Shown here in pieces: positions 1 through 8,482 of a stretch of DNA of 64,000 nucleotides. Position 1 is the first letter of the stretch; the number at the start of each line of letters is the position of its first letter. The stretch covers positions 27,604 to 91,603 of the forward strand of contig JAFZEX010000020.1 in NCBI GenBank assembly GCA_017560425.1, read 5' to 3'. Source of the stretch: Alistipes sp. (lineage in GTDB: Bacteria > Bacteroidota > Bacteroidia > Bacteroidales > Rikenellaceae). The position numbers and the translations under genes were made by a program. A model generated the notes under the pieces. That model searched no databases, was not told where the DNA came from, and worked only from the letters and a program-made list of their open reading frames with translations.

Positions 1-1317
1 TCGACCGACTCTGACATCTTCCTCTACGACTTCGCAACAGAGACCACCCGCAACCTCTCGAAGGAGGCAGCAGCAACAGGCGTAGATAAGTTCGTGGGCT
101 ACGACAAGTATCCTGTATTCTCGCCCGACGGCACTAAGATTGCCTTCCGCTCGCAGCGTCGCCCAGGCAACGAGGCCGACCAGCAGCGTCTTTGGGTCTT
201 CGATCTTAACACCAACAAGTGTGACTACATCACACGTGGTCAGGACTACTGCGTAACAGAGGTAGCATGGGACGGCAACGAGGCTATGTACTTTATCCTC
301 CCATGGCGTGGTACTCACCACGTAGCACGCATCGGCCTTGATGGCAAGATGACACAGATTACCAAGGGTAACTACGACTTCAACACCTTCACATTTGCCA
401 ACGGCAAGATCGTTGCCAACATGAACTCGATCTCTAAGGCTGTTGAGCTCTACGACGTAAATCCTGCTACTGGCGAGTTCACACAGCTCACCGACGTAAA
501 CCGTGAGATCTACGACAACATCAAGTTTGGCGAGGTGCAGGAGCGCTGGATTAAGACTACCGACGGCAAGGAGATGCTCACATGGGTAATCCTCCCACCT
601 GACTTCGACCCAGCGAAGAAGTATCCTACACTTCTCTACTGCCAGGGTGGTCCTCAGAGCACCGTATCGCAGTTCTGGAGCTACCGCTGGAACTTCCAGC
701 TTATGGCTGCTCAGGGCTATGTTATCGTAGCGCCTAACCGCCGTGGCTGCCCATCATTTGGCCAGGAGTGGACCGACCAGATCTCGGGCGACTACTCAGG
801 TCAGAACATCAAGGACTATCTTGCTGCTATCGACGAGGTGTCGAAGGAGCCATGGGTAGACAAGGATCACCGTGGTTGCGTAGGTGCATCATATGGTGGC
901 TACTCTACTTACTACCTCGCTGGCGTTCACCAGAACCGCTTCAAGGCATTTATCGCTCACTGCGGTATCTTCAACTTCGAGTCGATGTATGGCCACACCG
1001 AGGAGCTCTTCTTCGTGACTAACGACTACGGTGGCGCATATTGGGAGAAGAACAACGCCACAGCACAGCGCTCATATGCTAACTCACCACACAAGCTCGT
1101 GGCAAATTGGAACGCTCCAATCATGATTATCACAGGCGAGAAGGACTATCGCATTCCTTACTCACAGTCGTTGGAGGCATTCACCGCAGCACGTGTTCAG
1201 GGCATCGACGCTCGCTTGGTATCGTTCGAGAACGAGGCACACCAGGTGTTCCAGCCACAGAACTCTGTTGTTTGGAATCGTGAATTTTTTGCTTGGTTGG
1301 ATAAATACCTCAAATAA
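1..1317 (+). CDS. S9 family serine peptidase (dipeptidyl-peptidase 5-like), 5' truncated by window edge
   Basis: The frame is open from base 1, so the gene starts outside the window; 438 codons are visible. The N-terminal part looks like WD40/beta-propeller blades (SPDGTKIAFRSQRR, LWVFDLNTNK). The C-terminal half is an alpha/beta hydrolase with the nucleophile elbow GASYGGY, the acid in GEKDYRIPYSQS and the catalytic His in NEAHQVFQPQNS. This triad order and the tail resemble prolyl-oligopeptidase family S9, subgroup S9C/DPP5, which releases dipeptides from peptides, usually in the periplasm of Bacteroidota. A signal peptide cannot be checked because the start is missing. A strong hairpin terminator follows the stop. 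The family call is firm; the DPP5 subtype is an inference. Confidence 0.9.
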   Translation, partial: STDSDIFLYDFATETTRNLSKEAAATGVDKFVGYDKYPVFSPDGTKIAFRSQRRPGNEADQQRLWVFDLNTNKCDYITRGQDYCVTEVAWDGNEAMYFILPWRGTHHVARIGLDGKMTQITKGNYDFNTFTFANGKIVANMNSISKAVELYDVNPATGEFTQLTDVNREIYDNIKFGEVQERWIKTTDGKEMLTWVILPPDFDPAKKYPTLLYCQGGPQSTVSQFWSYRWNFQLMAAQGYVIVAPNRRGCPSFGQEWTDQISGDYSGQNIKDYLAAIDEVSKEPWVDKDHRGCVGASYGGYSTYYLAGVHQNRFKAFIAHCGIFNFESMYGHTEELFFVTNDYGGAYWEKNNATAQRSYANSPHKLVANWNAPIMIITGEKDYRIPYSQSLEAFTAARVQGIDARLVSFENEAHQVFQPQNSVVWNREFFAWLDKYLK

Positions 1318-1361
1318 ATTCTTTTGATAGCAGCGCTACTGCGACGCTTCAATCAAAATGG

Positions 1362-1396
1362 CACGAGGGCGACTTTGGAGAGTCGCCCTCGTTTTT
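1362..1396 (+). terminator. Rho-independent terminator after the S9 peptidase
   Basis: An 11-bp perfect stem (CGAGGGCGACT with AGTCGCCCTCG) closes a 6-nt loop and is followed directly by a T-tract. It separates the peptidase from the lipoprotein array. Confidence 0.9.
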
Positions 1397-1428
1397 CTGC
1401 ATATAAGTACCTATTTTATAGGTATCTA

Positions 1429-1460
1429 TTTGTTGGAAAAGAAATTTTTGTATATATTTG
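1429..1460 (+). promoter_or_regulatory. Bacteroidota-type promoter of the lipoprotein array
   Basis: A TTTG at 1429-1432 and TATATTTG at 1453-1460 with 20-bp spacing match the Bacteroidota primary-sigma consensus TTTG-N19-21-TAnnTTTG. The first gene starts about 55 bp downstream. Confidence 0.75.
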
Positions 1461-1514
1461 TTTCGTCTTTTGTCCACGAGATAACACAAAACTAAAATAC
1501 TAAAAACTAAAACT

Positions 1515-3977
1515 ATGAAAATCAAGAGTTTACTTTTGGCTCTTTTGGCATTGCCACTCATGATGGTTGCCTGCGAGCCTAACAATCCTGTTGATGAGGT
1601 TAAGGACCCAACAGTATCGGTTACTGCTGACTCAGCTACCGAGAACACAATCACCTTCACCGTAACATCTACCGATGCCGACAAGGTAACTTACCTTGTT
1701 GTTGAGGGCACTGAGGCACCTACTGCCTCTGAGGTGTTGGCAAATGGTGCTGCTATCGAGGCTAACAAGAGCGTAGAGATTACTGCTACCGAGCTCAAGG
1801 CTGAGACCGACTACACCGTGGTTGCTGCTGCTCAGAACACTAAGGCTGTGGTTAAGGCGGTTGCTTCGACCAAGACTTTGGCAGAGGGCGAGGAGCCAAA
1901 AACAACCCTTACACTCAAGTCGGCTTCTGAGATGTCGTTCGCTGCTGAGGGTGGCTCGGGCGAGATTAAGTACGAGATTGTAAACCCTGTTGAGGGCACT
2001 GAGCTTAAGGCTGAGGCTAATGTAGCATGGATTACCGATATTGCTGTTGCTGAGAGTATTACATTTGGTGTTGAGGCAAACGATGGCGAGGCTCGCGAGG
2101 GCAAGATCACTGCTACTTATGGCGACCTAAAGTTCGAGGTTGCTGTTAAGCAGGTGGCTAAGGGCGAGGAGCCTAGCGCTGACAAGGTTGAGTTTGCAGC
2201 AAATAAGATTGCTACCTACTACGAGTCATTCGAGGGCATGCACATGTATATCTTCGAGCTTGGCGACAAGGAGTGGAAGAGCAACGGCTGGGGCGTTGAT
2301 GGTGGTACTTACTACTCATTCGCCGTAATCTCAGCATCAAAGGGCAATGGCGTGCTTCCTAACGGCACATACTCACTCTCTGACTCATACTCAGCAAACA
2401 CTATCGCTGGCGAGTATGCTTACCGCTACCAGATGGCTGACGGCACTATGGTAAACGGCTTCGAGATGTACAAGGATGCTAACGTGACTATCACAAACGG
2501 CAAGATCGAGGCAAACATCGAGCTTGAGCGTGACGGCTCTATCCACCACGTGGTATTCGAGGGCAACCTCGCAGTTAGCGACGGCGGCAGCCAGGCACCT
2601 ACCGAGTTCCAGGCAACACACGTTGCTGACAAGTGGTATTGGGGTGGCACATCGAACTATGGCAACAAGTACATGGTTTCTGGTGAGGGCTTCTCGCTCG
2701 ACGTACACTTCCCAGCAGCAGACGCCACAGAGACAACACTCACTGCTGGCGAGTACACATGGACAAGCACTTCATGGTGGGGCTACAACGACTTCGTAGA
2801 GTTCACAACACGTTCATTCGTATCTGACGGCGTGTCAGTAGCTGTTGATAGCGGTAAGGCTGTTGTTAGCAACGAGGGCGACGAGTACCACATCGAGCTC
2901 ACTTTGGCAGGTCGTGACGGCTTCACATACATGATTGAGTACAACGGCAAGCTCAACAACAAGGAGGAGGTTGGTGGCGACGAGGGCAACGCTCTTGTAG
3001 TTAAGACCCTTGGCGCAGGCTCTTACAACTCAGCATACTACTTCTACACATTCAAGGCTGCGGGTGACAACTTCTCATTCGACCTTTTGGTAAACGACTA
3101 CCAGGCACTTGCATCACAGATTCTTGCAGGCAGCTACACATACGCTCCAGGCAAGAGCTACGCTGGTAGCAACGGCTACTTCTTCGTAGATAGCTTCAAG
3201 CTCGACGGCATGTCATACAAGGCTACTGAGGCATCATCAATGACAGTTGAGGGCGACGGCACTAACGTTGTTATCACTCTCAACCTCACAATGCAGTCAG
3301 GCGACCAGTTCAAGGTAACCTACAACGGCGTTGTTGGTGGCTCGGCAAACGAGGGTGGCAACACCCCTGTAGAGGCTACTAAGCTTGCTACACCTACTGT
3401 AGTAGCGATGGTTGCTGGTCAGGCAGCTACCATCAGCTGGAACGAGATTGTTGGTGCTAAGAGCTACACCGTAACTTTGGACGGCACTAAGGTAAACACC
3501 GTTGAGACAGCATACATCACCTATCAGAACCTTGGCTGGGAGACTTCTCACACCGTAGAGGTTGTTGCCAACCCTGCAGACACTACTCTCAACCTCGCCT
3601 CTGACGCTGGCACTACAACATTCACCACTGAGGCTAACCCTAACCCAGATGAGGGTGGCGACGACGAGCCATCAACAGGTGGCGAGAGCTACGAGGGCTG
3701 GCAGTTCTCTGCAGTTCTCGACATGGGCACTCCAAAGATCACCGCTACTGACGGCTCACACACCGTAGAGTTCACTCTTAACGAGCTTAGCGGTGGTATA
3801 TTCTACATCCTCGACAACGGCGCTTTGAACGTCACTAAGGTTGTTGTAAACGGCGTTGAGACAACCGACGCTTACGGCACTGTAGAGATGGGTGCAAGCA
3901 ACAGCTACCACGTTACTCTTAACGCCACAATCAACGGCGTGAAGTACACCGGCACATCATCAAACGCAGTAGTTTAA
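1515..3977 (+). CDS. Surface lipoprotein with FN3-like, BACON and repeated beta-sandwich-like domains
   Basis: An 820-aa exported lipoprotein: a short basic N-terminus, hydrophobic core and lipobox LMMVAC with Cys at about residue 20. An FN3-like segment (about 30-115) precedes a BACON-type domain (about 130-215) with the family-like phrases AWITDIAV and EAREGKITATYG. Two or three copies follow of a domain of about 120 aa that recurs in its neighbours (VLPNGTYSL, then HHVVFEG). A further FN3-like module lies near 600-690. BACON domains are thought to bind glycans or mucin. It is first in a same-strand array and has its own promoter. The molecular ligand is unknown. The next gene starts 7 bp downstream. 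Confidence 0.85.
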   Translation: MKIKSLLLALLALPLMMVACEPNNPVDEVKDPTVSVTADSATENTITFTVTSTDADKVTYLVVEGTEAPTASEVLANGAAIEANKSVEITATELKAETDYTVVAAAQNTKAVVKAVASTKTLAEGEEPKTTLTLKSASEMSFAAEGGSGEIKYEIVNPVEGTELKAEANVAWITDIAVAESITFGVEANDGEAREGKITATYGDLKFEVAVKQVAKGEEPSADKVEFAANKIATYYESFEGMHMYIFELGDKEWKSNGWGVDGGTYYSFAVISASKGNGVLPNGTYSLSDSYSANTIAGEYAYRYQMADGTMVNGFEMYKDANVTITNGKIEANIELERDGSIHHVVFEGNLAVSDGGSQAPTEFQATHVADKWYWGGTSNYGNKYMVSGEGFSLDVHFPAADATETTLTAGEYTWTSTSWWGYNDFVEFTTRSFVSDGVSVAVDSGKAVVSNEGDEYHIELTLAGRDGFTYMIEYNGKLNNKEEVGGDEGNALVVKTLGAGSYNSAYYFYTFKAAGDNFSFDLLVNDYQALASQILAGSYTYAPGKSYAGSNGYFFVDSFKLDGMSYKATEASSMTVEGDGTNVVITLNLTMQSGDQFKVTYNGVVGGSANEGGNTPVEATKLATPTVVAMVAGQAATISWNEIVGAKSYTVTLDGTKVNTVETAYITYQNLGWETSHTVEVVANPADTTLNLASDAGTTTFTTEANPNPDEGGDDEPSTGGESYEGWQFSAVLDMGTPKITATDGSHTVEFTLNELSGGIFYILDNGALNVTKVVVNGVETTDAYGTVEMGASNSYHVTLNATINGVKYTGTSSNAVV

Positions 3978-3984
3978 TCTAACG

Positions 3985-4764
3985 ATGAGAAGACTATTAT
4001 ACCTTTTGCTTGCTGCCCCACTGCTTTTGGTGGCGTGTGAGAAGATGCAGACTCCTGCCCAGGAGAATGCCACACTCACAATCACCTCGGGCGACACTAT
4101 GCAGCTTACGCACGAAGGTGGCGTGCACACCATCAGCTACACCCTTGAGGGTGCTCGTGAGGGTGCGCTACCTACGGCTACATGCTCTGCGGAGTGGGTA
4201 ACAAGCATTGCTGTGGGCGACGATATCACCTTCGCTGTTGAGGCTAACGAGGGCGAGGCACGCATGGCAATCTTCGTTGTCAAGTATGGCAACGCCGAGC
4301 AGACAGTGCGCATTCGTCAGCTCTCGGCGGGCGAGGCAGCGCTTAAGGCATCATACTTCGGAGGCATCTACTACGGCAGCATCTACAGCCCCGGCATGGG
4401 CAACTACTTCATGCACCTCTCGGACAATGGCTTCGATGCGAGCGGCATGGATAAGCCTAACTCGAAGTACTATTGTCTTGACCTCTACGCCCCACTTCAC
4501 GAGGGTAACGACAAGCTCACCCTACCTTTGGGCACCTACAACCTTAACACCGACGATAGCGCTCAGCTATGGACCATTGGTCAGGCATACTCGGGCTATC
4601 GTGAGAGCAACGAGGAGGGCGCATCGCTCGACCCTGAGCTCTACGACAACGCTAAGCTTGTGGTTGAGGAGGGCAAGGCTACCTTCACCTGCACAATTCA
4701 GGGCAAGGAGCACAGAGTTGTGTTTGAGGGATCTGCCGAGCTGATTCACTTTAGTGACCTATAA
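3985..4764 (+). CDS. Small BACON-type surface lipoprotein
   Basis: A 259-aa lipoprotein with lipobox LLLVAC. It is a minimal version of its neighbours: one BACON-type domain (about 30-110; EWVTSIAVGDDITF, NEGEARMAIFVVKYG) followed by one copy of the recurring 120-aa domain (LPLGTYNLN ... EHRVVFEG). The start lies 7 bp after the upstream stop, so the two genes are almost certainly co-transcribed. A hairpin terminator follows. No enzymatic motif is visible; ligand binding at the cell surface is the inferred role. Confidence 0.85.
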   Translation: MRRLLYLLLAAPLLLVACEKMQTPAQENATLTITSGDTMQLTHEGGVHTISYTLEGAREGALPTATCSAEWVTSIAVGDDITFAVEANEGEARMAIFVVKYGNAEQTVRIRQLSAGEAALKASYFGGIYYGSIYSPGMGNYFMHLSDNGFDASGMDKPNSKYYCLDLYAPLHEGNDKLTLPLGTYNLNTDDSAQLWTIGQAYSGYRESNEEGASLDPELYDNAKLVVEEGKATFTCTIQGKEHRVVFEGSAELIHFSDL

Positions 4765-4824
4765 GCCGCATAACAAGGCTACTTTGGCGTTATGCTTGTT
4801 ATACAACTTATTAGATAACAACTC

Positions 4825-4866
4825 AAAAAATGATTGTCCATCACACGGTGGGCAATCATTTTTTTT
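4825..4866 (+). terminator. Hairpin terminator
   Basis: An AAATGATTGTCCA / TGGGCAATCATTT stem (one G-U pair) is followed by a T-tract and closes the first two-gene lipoprotein unit. Confidence 0.85.
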
Positions 4867-4894
4867 GCACATTGACATTTTTTTTATAACTTTG
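4864..4894 (+). promoter_or_regulatory. Bacteroidota-type promoter
   Basis: TTTG at 4864-4867 and TAACTTTG at 4887-4894 are spaced 19 bp apart. The -33 element sits in the T-tract of the preceding terminator. It drives the lipoprotein gene that starts at 4972. Confidence 0.75.
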
Positions 4895-4971
4895 TATTAT
4901 GAATTAGTGTTTTGTCCTCGGACAGAGCCATTAAGTTAGGATATTTTATTAACCAATAATTATTTAACACT

Positions 4972-6681
4972 ATGAAACTTAGAAACTTATTTTTTGCATT
5001 GCTCGCATTGCCTTTGGCATTCGTAGCATGTGAGCCAGAGCCAACTCCAGAGCCTCAGCCTCAGGAGGTTGTTCTTACTCTTACCTCTGACGCTGAGCTT
5101 AGCTTCACAGCTGCTGGTGGCAATGGCGAGATTGCTTACACTTTGGAGCTTAACGGTCAGGTAGCAGAGCTTACTGCAACATCTGCAGCAGAGTGGATCA
5201 CTGACATCACCGTAGACACCGTTATCACTTTCGTTGTTGAGGCTAACGAGGGCGCAGCACGTGAGGATAAGGTTACTGTTGCCGCTGGCAATAAGTCATT
5301 CGATGTTGTTGTAAAGCAGGCTGCTAAGGCTAACACTCCTGCTATCCCTACATTGACAATCACATCTGAGAATCCTTTGGCATTCGACCAGAATGAGCAG
5401 ATGGGTACTATCACCTACACTATCGAGAACCCTAAGGAGGGCGTAACGCTTACAGCTAAGTGCAACGCTAACTGGATTAGCCAGCTTGCTGTTCAGGAGG
5501 CTAACAACCAGGTAGTATTCTTGGTAGCTGCTAACAGCGGCGATGCTCGTGAGGCTGTTGTAACTCTTACTTACGGTATCCTCGAGGAGAAGGTTACTAT
5601 TAAGCAGGAGAAGTATGTTGCTCCAGCTCCTGAGATTATCATTGACGCAGCCGAGACAGAGTTCACTGCTGAGGGTGGCAGAAGTGTTATCGAGTACCAC
5701 ATTAACAACGCTGTTGAGGGTGTTGAGGCTACTGCTACATCAAATGTTGAGTGGATCACTATCGACGCTATGGCTGCTGGCACAATCAACATCACAGTTC
5801 TTGCCAACAGCGATAATACTGTTCGTGAGGGTATTATCACAATCACTTACGGCGAGATTAAGCAGGAGGTTAAGATCATGCAGCTCTTCGATGACTACAA
5901 CCCAGATTTGCAGTACTCAGTATTCCAGATTGTTGAGTGCTGGGCTTCAATGGAGGACGGCGGTAAGCAGTGGAATGTAATATTCGTTGAGCACCACTCT
6001 ACACATGGCGACATGCAGACTGTCATCAGCTTTGCTATGGCTCAGCCTAACACACAGCGTGTTGCTGACGGCGTTTACTCTGTAGAGAATGGTGGTATCC
6101 TCATCAACACTGCTAACGCAAACGGTTTCTCAACTTACCGTGCTAACGCTTCACTTGCTACCGACATCTCTGCTGCTGAGTTCACAGTAGCTACCGACAC
6201 TGATGCTAAGACTATCTCTTTCACCGGTACTTTCCAGGCAGCTAACGAGGTTATTACATTGAACTACAACGGCGAGATGCGTGGTATGGATCTTGGCGAG
6301 GCCGTTGTAGGTGCTATCAACCACACTGAGTGGGCTTCAGTTGTGAAGAATTGGCACGAGAACAAGGAGCTCCTCTTCACTGCAACATCTGCTGATGGTT
6401 CATTGAAGGCTGTATTCGACTTCTACGATTATGACAGCGATAAGAGCCTTGCTGAGGGTGAGTACCCTGTTATGTCAAGCACTGATGGCAATGGTGTACA
6501 GCACCTTAGAAAGAGCTCATACTTTACATACAACAATGTAGAGAGCACGCTCGCTGAGGGTAGTGTAACTGTTGAGCACATTGCAGGTGGCTACAAGATC
6601 ACTTACAATGTTATTGACGAGCTTGGTCGTGAGTTCACTGGTGTTATCGAGGGTCCAATCGAGGGCGCTGTAAACCCATAA
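4972..6681 (+). CDS. Surface lipoprotein with three tandem BACON domains
   Basis: A 569-aa lipoprotein with lipobox LAFVAC. Three BACON-type repeats follow each other (about 35-115, 125-205 and 215-300). Each has a W[IT] core (EWITDITV, NWISQLAV, EWITIDAM) and a following R-E-x-x-[VI] strand (AREDKVTV, AREAVVTL, VREGIITI). The C-terminal part is two copies of the array's recurring domain (VADGVYSV; SLAEGEYPV). It is preceded by its own promoter and followed by a structured element and terminator, so it is a single transcription unit. Inferred role: surface glycan or protein binding. No catalytic residues can be recognised. Confidence 0.85.
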   Translation: MKLRNLFFALLALPLAFVACEPEPTPEPQPQEVVLTLTSDAELSFTAAGGNGEIAYTLELNGQVAELTATSAAEWITDITVDTVITFVVEANEGAAREDKVTVAAGNKSFDVVVKQAAKANTPAIPTLTITSENPLAFDQNEQMGTITYTIENPKEGVTLTAKCNANWISQLAVQEANNQVVFLVAANSGDAREAVVTLTYGILEEKVTIKQEKYVAPAPEIIIDAAETEFTAEGGRSVIEYHINNAVEGVEATATSNVEWITIDAMAAGTINITVLANSDNTVREGIITITYGEIKQEVKIMQLFDDYNPDLQYSVFQIVECWASMEDGGKQWNVIFVEHHSTHGDMQTVISFAMAQPNTQRVADGVYSVENGGILINTANANGFSTYRANASLATDISAAEFTVATDTDAKTISFTGTFQAANEVITLNYNGEMRGMDLGEAVVGAINHTEWASVVKNWHENKELLFTATSADGSLKAVFDFYDYDSDKSLAEGEYPVMSSTDGNGVQHLRKSSYFTYNNVESTLAEGSVTVEHIAGGYKITYNVIDELGREFTGVIEGPIEGAVNP

Positions 6682-6712
6682 TAATATGATCCTTGTGGAT
6701 TGACAAATAGTA

Positions 6713-6833
6713 GAGGCTGAATAAAAAGTCTATTTTGTCGTTATGCTCGCCCGAAAAATGCTCATTTACGCTTAGTAAACTCCGCTTTTTCCTAGCTTCG
6801 CAGGCCTAAAACTACATCTTTTTATTCAACCTC
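6713..6833. repeat. Structured intergenic inverted-repeat element (121 bp)
   Basis: Sixteen-base arms (GAGGCTGAATAAAAAG and CTTTTTATTCAACCTC, one mismatch) enclose a second rod in which GAAAAA pairs with TTTTTC and TTTAC with GTAAA. It lies directly after a lipoprotein gene and directly before a strong terminator. A short related stretch (GGCTACTTTGGCGTTATGC) lies at about 4777-4796. It looks like a member of a dispersed repeat family or a 3' UTR RNA structure; no ORF is present. Confidence 0.6.
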
Positions 6834-6836
6834 ATA

Positions 6837-6883
6837 ACAAAAGGGAATGGCTAAAAAGTAAATTAGCCATTCCTTTTTTTTTG
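6837..6883 (+). terminator. Hairpin terminator
   Basis: The arms AAGGGAATGGCTAA and TTAGCCATTCCTTT (one G-U pair) are followed by a run of T. The arms extend into an AACAAAA/TTTTGTT flank, so it may work in both directions. The rest of 6884-7017 holds only a partial -7 match (TATATTTG at 6938-6945) without a clear -33. Confidence 0.85.
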
Positions 6884-7017
6884 TTATAATATAACAACAT
6901 TTTTTTGCCTAAGTGAATACTATTGAGGAAAATGTTATATATTTGTATTGTGAAATTATTTTTTAATCGAAAGTCGATACTCCGAAAAAAATACTAACTA
7001 AAATTACTAATACAACT

Positions 7018-8481
7018 ATGAAACAGTTTCTAAAACTTCTTTTTGCGCTTCCACTACTCCTTGTGGCGTGCAACACCCCATCTGACGATCCAGGCTACAC
7101 CCCAAAGGTGCCTAAGTTAGAGCTACTATCTGAGAGCCTCATGCAGGTTGATGGCGAGGCTGGCGACTACACCATTCTCTACAACCTTGAGAAGGGCGAC
7201 GAGGCGATAGACAGCGAGACTGGTATTACTGATAAAACATCGCCCATCACAAGCACGACAGATGCTTCGTGGATAACCATCGAGCGTGATAGAAGCTTCT
7301 ATGGCGAGTTGGCATTCAGCGTAGCAAAGAACGAGAGCGGCGAGAAGCGTAGCGGCAAGATTACACTTAGCTACCGCATCTACTCGGTAGAGGTAACCGT
7401 GGAGCAGGCAGCAGCAGAGGCTCAGAAACCAGGAGATGAGCCTACAGGCATAAAGGGCTGGACTGTGGTAGGTACGATGACCAACAATTGGGACGTAAAC
7501 TCAGCCATAGCTATGGAGGAGATTGACGGCTACTACGCAGCACGTGGCGTGGAGCTAAGCAGCAGCGACTCGTTTAAGTTTATACTCGACGGCTCGATGC
7601 AGGATTGTTTGTGTGGCAATGGCCAGCCTGCCGAGCGTGACTACAAATACCCTACACAAAAGTATGGTAGCGACCTTCGTGTTAAGGAGAGCGGACGATA
7701 TGACCTCTACATCAACAAGGCGCTTACAACATACTACGTTATGAGCGAGGGCAAGAGCCCTGCCGAGGCACACGAGGTTGTAGCACCAGGCGAGGATGCA
7801 TGGTATGTATCGGGCGTTGGCGAGGAGATTCGCATGCACAACGCAGGAGTCTTCGTCGTTGCCTCTAACGTAGCTCTTGATGCCGATGGCTTCAAGATTC
7901 GCAACACACTTACAGGAAGCTATGGCGCAGCAGCTGATGCCGAGGCAGAGGTTGGCGACGAGATAGCAATTTTGGCAGATGCCGAGAATAACATCAAGGT
8001 TAAGTATGATGCAAGCAAGAAGTATGATATATATATTAAGGTAGATATACTCACAGTATGGGTTGTTGAGTCACGACAGCTTCCAAACTATTTGTACGAG
8101 TGTACAGGTGGCGAGGGCGCATGGTTCGATGGCGGAAAGAACTTCTACATACACCTAACAGGCGACGGCATTGCCGTAACGCTCGACTGCATGCTTAACA
8201 CCGGCGTAAGCGATGGCATTATCCCTGAAACAACATTTGTGGTAGCCTATGGCGATGATTGCGAGGGCATCAACTACATTATCGGCGAGGGAAGCCAGGT
8301 TGTAAATACAGACGGCAAGCGAGGAGTTGTTAGTGGCGAGGTTACCATCAAGCATATCGACGGCGAATATGACATTACTGTTGATGTTGTAAACCTTGTA
8401 CAACACCGTGTTCGTGCCCACTACCGTGGAGGTCTTGTAAAGAGCGCAATAGGATATGACATTGCACTACCTAACAAATAA
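7018..8481 (+). CDS. BACON-type lipoprotein with SusE/SusF-like region
   Basis: A 487-aa lipoprotein with lipobox LLLVAC. An N-terminal BACON-like domain covers about 30-135 (SWITIERDRSFYG, GKITLSYRIYSVEV). The middle (about 145-350) contains two segments resembling SusE/SusF starch-binding modules (GWTVVGTMTNNWD ... YYAARGVELSSSDSFKFIL; DAWYVSGVGEEIRMHNAGVFVVASNVAL). The C-terminus is the recurring array domain (EGAWFDGGKNFYIHL ... HRVRAHYRG). SusE/F-type modules bind oligosaccharides at the cell surface, which suggests glycan capture. The similarity is by eye. The next gene starts one base after the stop, so translation is probably coupled. Confidence 0.8.
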   Translation: MKQFLKLLFALPLLLVACNTPSDDPGYTPKVPKLELLSESLMQVDGEAGDYTILYNLEKGDEAIDSETGITDKTSPITSTTDASWITIERDRSFYGELAFSVAKNESGEKRSGKITLSYRIYSVEVTVEQAAAEAQKPGDEPTGIKGWTVVGTMTNNWDVNSAIAMEEIDGYYAARGVELSSSDSFKFILDGSMQDCLCGNGQPAERDYKYPTQKYGSDLRVKESGRYDLYINKALTTYYVMSEGKSPAEAHEVVAPGEDAWYVSGVGEEIRMHNAGVFVVASNVALDADGFKIRNTLTGSYGAAADAEAEVGDEIAILADAENNIKVKYDASKKYDIYIKVDILTVWVVESRQLPNYLYECTGGEGAWFDGGKNFYIHLTGDGIAVTLDCMLNTGVSDGIIPETTFVVAYGDDCEGINYIIGEGSQVVNTDGKRGVVSGEVTIKHIDGEYDITVDVVNLVQHRVRAHYRGGLVKSAIGYDIALPNK

Positions 8482-8482
8482 A

